Assembly (NCBI GenBank): GCA_902796705.1 | Contig: CADBQF010000110.1 | Span: 1 to 5,975 of the forward strand | Direction of reading: 5' to 3' | Length of the DNA stretch: 5,975 nt | DNA from: Ruminococcus flavefaciens | GTDB lineage: Bacteria > Bacillota > Clostridia > Oscillospirales > Ruminococcaceae | Shown: piece by piece, positions 1-3,657 of the stretch | How the letters are laid out: every line of letters begins with the position of its first letter | Numbering within the stretch: position 1 is the first letter of the stretch | The notes under the pieces: generated by a model | The model's input: only the letters and a program-made list of their open reading frames with translations | Databases searched by the model: none | What the model was told of the DNA's origin: nothing | Translations under genes and position numbers: made by a program

Positions 1-168
1 GGCGGCGGTATGCACGGCGGATTCAGCAGAGAAGACTTCGGTACGGAGGATTTCAGCTTCGGTGAAGAGGGCGAGATGCCATTCGGCGGCGGTATGCACG
101 GCGGATACGGCAGAGAGAACTTCGGTACGGAAGTTCCCGGCTCTGCTCAGAGCGGTGAGATGCCTTTC
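1..168 (+). repeat. 84-bp tandem repeat, two copies, coding
   Basis: Positions 1-84 and 85-168 are two in-frame copies of an 84-bp unit. Both begin GGCGGCGGTATGCACGGCGG and end with GAGATGCC followed by TTC. At protein level each is 28 residues: GGGMHGG, an aromatic, (S/G)RE(D/N)FGTE, a variable stretch, then GEMPF. The starts and ends are nearly identical while the middle (about 50-70 and 134-154) has diverged. The first copy begins exactly at the window edge, so more copies may lie upstream. The next residues (GRKGG) begin a different sequence, so the array ends near 168. Confidence 0.85.
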
Positions 169-1275
169 GGCAGAAAAGGCGGACAGAACGCTGAACAGCC
201 TGCCGTGGAACAGCCTTCGGCAGAAGCTACAGGCATGATACCTCTCGCATCTTCCGCATCTTTTGACACGGAAGTAAGCACCAAAGGCATAAAAGCCGGT
301 GCTTCCCTTGAGATATGCGGCGGAAATATAACAGTCGATTCAGCCGACGACGCTCTCCATTCAAATGCAGATCTTACCATATCAGGCGGAGAGTTATCCC
401 TTACAGCAGGAGATGACGGCATACACGCTGATTCTGCGGTAAATGTCAGCGACGGCAGTATAGACATAGTCAAGTCATACGAGGGCATAGAGGCTGCTTC
501 CATAAATATCAAAGGCGGAACGATCACCCTGAAAGCTTCCGATGACGGCTTCAATGCGAGCGACGGAACAGCACAGGGCGGCATGGGTACATATTCAGAT
601 GCTCTGCTCGATATATCCGGCGGTACGGTCTATGTTGATGCCGGCGGCGACGGACTCGACTCAAACGGTGATATCTCCGTATCAGGCGGAACTGTTATCG
701 TGAACGGCCCGACAAACAGCGGAAACGGTGCGTTGGATTCAAACGGAAGCATAACCGTGACAGGCGGTCTGCTCATCGCAGCCGGTATGTCGGGAATGGC
801 AGAATATCCGGGCAGCGGTTCTACGCAGAATTCCGTATCTGCAACATTCACAGAGACTTTTGAGGGCGGAACTCTCATAACTCTTACAGACGAGAGCGGA
901 AAAGAGATATTCAGCTTCGCTCCTTCAAAGACTTTCAATAATATAATCATAAGCTCGCCTGAAATAAAAACAGGCAGTACATATAAGATATACACAGGCG
1001 GTTCTTCTTCTGCAAAAGCCGACAGCTTCGGATATTACGCAGCAGGCGGCTACAAGAATGACGGCACGGAAGCAGGCAGCTTTACTGCTGAAAATGTTAC
1101 CTCTTTCATCGGAACGCAGTCTATGATGGGCGGCGGCTTCGGAGGTCACGGCGGCGGTATGAGAGGCGGCTTCGGCGGAGAAATGGCTCCTCCCGACAGC
1201 GAGAGCGGTGCGACTGTGCAGCCCGGCGGAAAAAGTACACAGCAGCAGTCAGCAGAAGAAACTTCAATTATCTGA
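1..1275 (+). CDS. Secreted beta-helix carbohydrate-binding domain protein (Cthe_2159-like), 5' end missing
   Basis: The reading frame is open from the first base and stops at TGA 1273-1275, giving 424 visible residues; the true start, and any signal peptide or lipobox, lie upstream. Numbering from the window edge, residues 1-56 are two Gly/Met/Phe-rich 28-residue repeats, 57-87 a low-complexity linker, and about 88-260 short beta-helix turns. Each turn carries an acidic or Gly motif: DDALHSN (116-122), GDDGIHAD (137-144), SYEGIEA (159-165), SDDGFNASDG (180-189), GGDGLDSNG (215-223) and GNGALDSNG (241-249), alternating with ISGG/VSGG strands. A compact beta region follows (about 270-372), then a Gly/Met/His-rich tail (375-396) and a polar C-terminus. 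The pattern matches the Cthe_2159 family (PF14262, formerly DUF4353), whose Clostridium thermocellum founder is a polysaccharide lyase 9-like helix that binds cellulose and pectin with calcium. Binding, not catalysis, is the safer call; the ligand is unknown. The gene ends at its own terminator and converges on the EAL gene. Confidence 0.85.
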   Translation, partial: GGGMHGGFSREDFGTEDFSFGEEGEMPFGGGMHGGYGRENFGTEVPGSAQSGEMPFGRKGGQNAEQPAVEQPSAEATGMIPLASSASFDTEVSTKGIKAGASLEICGGNITVDSADDALHSNADLTISGGELSLTAGDDGIHADSAVNVSDGSIDIVKSYEGIEAASINIKGGTITLKASDDGFNASDGTAQGGMGTYSDALLDISGGTVYVDAGGDGLDSNGDISVSGGTVIVNGPTNSGNGALDSNGSITVTGGLLIAAGMSGMAEYPGSGSTQNSVSATFTETFEGGTLITLTDESGKEIFSFAPSKTFNNIIISSPEIKTGSTYKIYTGGSSSAKADSFGYYAAGGYKNDGTEAGSFTAENVTSFIGTQSMMGGGFGGHGGGMRGGFGGEMAPPDSESGATVQPGGKSTQQQSAEETSII

Positions 1276-1330
1276 CAGCTAATTTATACATGACATCTTC
1301 TAATTTCATATAAACCACCCTATAAGCAGC

Positions 1331-1364
1331 AATGACCGGAGAGATCCGGTCATTGTTGTTTTTT
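1331..1364 (+). terminator. Rho-independent terminator of the beta-helix gene
   Basis: A perfect 10-bp stem (1331-1340 AATGACCGGA, 1345-1354 TCCGGTCATT) closes a GAGA tetraloop and is followed by the T-rich tail GTTGTTTTTT (1355-1364). It lies 55 bases after the upstream stop codon. The T-run overlaps the stop codon of the opposing EAL gene (1363-1365). Read on the minus strand, the same hairpin directly follows that gene's stop but lacks a good T-tract (GCTGCTTATA), so termination there would be weaker or rely on converging transcription. Confidence 0.9.
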
Positions 1365-3273
1365 ATGTATTTTCTTTTTCGAGGAAATCCGTGAGCTTTT
1401 CAGCCGGGATAGGCTTTGAATATTTGTATCCCTGCAAATAGCGTGCGTTCATATCCCTGCACCACATTTCATCATGATCGTTCTCAACGCCCTCGAAAAG
1501 CACGGCGTAGTTCAGCTCGCTGAACATTCCGGAGAATGTCCGCACCATATAGTGCGAGTTGCTGTTCCTTACCGATTCTATGAGCATCGAGCGGTCGAAT
1601 TTGATGATATTGAACGGTATCTCCATGATCCTCTCGAAATTTGAATAGCCTGTGCCGAAGTCATCAAGATAGAACTTTATGCCGAGTTTCTGGAGCTGCT
1701 GCACCTTGTCTTTCAGGAGGTTGAAGTCCGATTCGCTCCGGCTCTCGGTTATCTCAACGGCTACTTTGCTGTACGGGATCCCGTTAGCTTCGATTATCTG
1801 GCAGACATCATCGCAGAAGTGCGGATTTCTCAGGTCGAGCGTCGAGAAATTGACCGATATCCTTGTGATCTTGTAGTTCTGTTCTGAGAGCTGCTTTATC
1901 AGGCGGCAGGTCTTGTTGAGTATTATCTTGCTGAGCATATAGATGAAATTCCCCTGTTCCGCAAGCGGTATGAACCGATCGGGGAAAACTATCCCCGTTT
2001 TGTCGAGCTGAAGCCTCATGAGAGCTTCTGCCGTATCGTACCGGCTGCCTTCGATGCTGTATACAGGCTGGCAGTATACAAGTACACGGCTGTCGTTGAG
2101 ATCTTTGCGGAGGACTATGTCTTCAAGCTGTGAGATCATATAATTATCGCTGTAGAATTTCTTCACGTCGTCCGGAGTTACTTTATGGACGGTATTATAG
2201 GGGATACTGTCCTCTATGTACTTTATGAGGGAGATGTACTCCGAGCCTTTTGTGAATTCCGGGATAGTCTCGACGGTGACTATTTTGTAGTCGATGCGGT
2301 ATCTCTGATAACTTACATCGAAATCGTCGAGCATATTCCTTATCACCTTTGAATAATCCGTGCCTTTTCTCTTGATGACCGTGAAGACGAACCGCTCGTC
2401 ATCGAAATGGTAGAGTATTCCCTTGCGGATATTCTGGCGGAAGAATGTGTAGAATTCGAGCCTGAGATCGCTGGAATTCTTCATGGCACGGGAGAAGTCC
2501 ATCATCTTGCAGCACATGATGAGCATTTCCTGCTTTTTCTCGATGCACTGGTCGATGCCTTCTTCGAGGTATGTGCCGTTTACCGAACCTGTCTCCACAT
2601 CGAACGGGTTCGAGTGGAAGAGGAATATCATTCCCAGCACCGGGAAGAAAAGTGCCACCGACGTATAGGCTGTATGGCCGTGTATGCCCTGTATCAGAAG
2701 GACGATCACAGAGACAGTCTGCACTCCGAGCAGCCCGAAGAATATCTGCCGAATAAGCCTGCTCCGGTATTTGATTATCATGTAGAATATGCTCACGTAC
2801 AGTATCGCATACAATATGACGAACGCATTCAGTCCGCTGTGTATCTCATTTTTGTCGCAGACAAAGAAACCGTAGTGATAGATCGTACCGAATGTATCTC
2901 CGGCTATCGCCGCCGCAAGAGCTGTCAGAGAGACAACTGCCAGTTTTTTCTTTGTCCGGTCGCCTATCCACAGGGGCTCATGGAGATATTGTATATACAT
3001 CATCGTCACAAGTGCCTGTAATATGCCGTTTATCGTCCTGAAGGCATAGACCGGAGTAATATTGATATTATCAGAATATAAAGACATCTGGAAACATACA
3101 TTTGCTACCGCAGCCACAAAAGAACCTATCAGAATGAGTATCGCAATGGTGAAATTCTTTTTCCGCTTGTGTCCCTGCCACATCAGCAGGAGCAGTATCA
3201 TGCACAAAGCCATGACGATCACATCGCCGGTGGGATTATATCCGTCAATTGAAACTCTTAAATGTTCGCCCAT
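1363..3273 (-). CDS. Seven-helix membrane protein with degenerate GGDEF and intact EAL domain; probable c-di-GMP phosphodiesterase
   Basis: The 636-residue product is predicted to hydrolyse cyclic di-GMP to pGpG at the inner face of the membrane. Seven hydrophobic segments are visible at about 17-33, 41-62, 76-96, 111-135, 147-167, 174-196 and 203-220, forming a likely sensor of unknown ligand. Residues about 230-350 look like a GGDEF fold with a ruined active site: the stretch YHFDDERFVFTV (288-299) sits where GGDEF is expected, reading DDERF (291-295). The EAL domain spans about 385-632 and keeps the family's metal and catalytic signatures: EALMR (416-420), N475 in SVNFS, EITE (507-510), DDFGTGYS (537-544), K558 in IKFD, EGVE (594-597) and QGYKYSKP (614-621). 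Activity is therefore likely, but the signal is not readable. The ATG at 3273 has only a weak ribosome site (GGTGTGG, 3281-3287, 7 bases away), which suggests modest translation despite a strong promoter. It is convergent with the beta-helix gene and divergent from the dockerin gene. Confidence 0.9.
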   Translation of the reverse strand: MGEHLRVSIDGYNPTGDVIVMALCMILLLLMWQGHKRKKNFTIAILILIGSFVAAVANVCFQMSLYSDNINITPVYAFRTINGILQALVTMMYIQYLHEPLWIGDRTKKKLAVVSLTALAAAIAGDTFGTIYHYGFFVCDKNEIHSGLNAFVILYAILYVSIFYMIIKYRSRLIRQIFFGLLGVQTVSVIVLLIQGIHGHTAYTSVALFFPVLGMIFLFHSNPFDVETGSVNGTYLEEGIDQCIEKKQEMLIMCCKMMDFSRAMKNSSDLRLEFYTFFRQNIRKGILYHFDDERFVFTVIKRKGTDYSKVIRNMLDDFDVSYQRYRIDYKIVTVETIPEFTKGSEYISLIKYIEDSIPYNTVHKVTPDDVKKFYSDNYMISQLEDIVLRKDLNDSRVLVYCQPVYSIEGSRYDTAEALMRLQLDKTGIVFPDRFIPLAEQGNFIYMLSKIILNKTCRLIKQLSEQNYKITRISVNFSTLDLRNPHFCDDVCQIIEANGIPYSKVAVEITESRSESDFNLLKDKVQQLQKLGIKFYLDDFGTGYSNFERIMEIPFNIIKFDRSMLIESVRNSNSHYMVRTFSGMFSELNYAVLFEGVENDHDEMWCRDMNARYLQGYKYSKPIPAEKLTDFLEKENT

Positions 3274-3327
3274 ATTTATACCACACCAATCATGTTGTCA
3301 GCTATATCAAATACATATGATATTTAT

Positions 3328-3356
3328 ATTATATCATCTGAGGCGTTTAAAGTCAA
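3328..3356 (-). promoter_or_regulatory. Near-consensus sigma-A promoter of the EAL gene
   Basis: On the minus strand, TTGACT (3356-3351) and TATAAT (3333-3328) are separated by exactly 17 bases. This is 11 of 12 consensus matches at ideal spacing. Transcription would start near 3321, giving a leader of about 47 bases before the ATG at 3273. The leader is AT-rich and no known riboswitch is apparent. Confidence 0.8.
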
Positions 3357-3541
3357 CAAGCCGGGGGTGCGATATTTATGTATATAAAGCACAGACCGGA
3401 TAGCTCAAATGATACACAGTCTATCAGAATTGCACAGTTATGAACTTTATTGCTATATGATTAAATATATCAATATTTGCATAATAATCAGCGTGGTGTA
3501 TCAAAAAAGTTATGGAAAATGATAAAATTGCCGCCTATCTC

Positions 3542-3570
3542 TTCCATTAAAGTTTCAAGTGTGATATAAT
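3542..3570 (+). promoter_or_regulatory. Putative extended -10 promoter of the dockerin-VanY gene
   Basis: A perfect TATAAT lies at 3565-3570, preceded by TGA (3562-3564), which makes an extended -10 element (TGnTATAAT). The -35 position at 17-base spacing is TTCCAT (3542-3547), a poor match, as is common when the -10 is extended. Transcription would start near 3577, leaving a leader of about 80 bases that contains a palindrome at 3626-3635. Confidence 0.6.
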
Positions 3571-3646
3571 GCAGTTAGCAATATATTCAATAGACAGTAT
3601 ACGGGACTTTCTCCGTGATGAGCAAGTTCCGGAACCTACACCACAG

Positions 3647-3652
3647 AAGGAG
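3647..3652 (+). promoter_or_regulatory. Strong ribosome binding site of the dockerin-VanY gene
   Basis: AAGGAG is followed by 5 bases and then the ATG at 3658. It fixes this start, since the encoded N-terminus is a typical signal peptide. It is far stronger than the site of the divergent EAL gene. Confidence 0.85.
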
Positions 3653-3657
3653 AATTT

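Larger units (their letters stand above)
3274..3657. other. Divergent intergenic region between the EAL and dockerin genes
   Basis: This 384-bp stretch is AT-rich and has no convincing gene. It holds the EAL promoter (3328-3356, minus strand) and the dockerin gene's promoter (3542-3570, plus strand). Between them, 3361-3399 can fold as an interrupted hairpin: CCGG/CCGG outer arms, GTGC (3367-3370) with GCAC (3389-3392), and TTTAT with ATAAA around a GTAT loop. A small AT-rich inverted repeat (AAATAT 3463-3468, ATATTT 3473-3478) and a weaker promoter-like pair on the plus strand (TTGCAC 3430-3435, TATATG 3454-3459, 18-base spacing, TGC before the -10) are also visible. I see no c-di-GMP riboswitch motif, tRNA or small ORF with a ribosome site. 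Confidence 0.6.

Noticed and set aside
2407..3021. Plus-strand 204-residue ORF
   Set aside because: It lies wholly inside the EAL gene on the opposite strand, has no recognisable domain or ribosome site, and the minus-strand frame carries the membrane helices.
3395..3415. tRNA D-arm-like stretch (GGATAGCTCAAATGATA)
   Set aside because: No acceptor stem, anticodon arm or T-loop (GTTCGAATC type) follows at the right distance.
3274..3657. Possible c-di-GMP riboswitch, given the neighbouring EAL gene
   Set aside because: Neither leader shows the conserved GEMM elements, such as a GCAAA/GGCAAACC segment paired with a tetraloop receptor.
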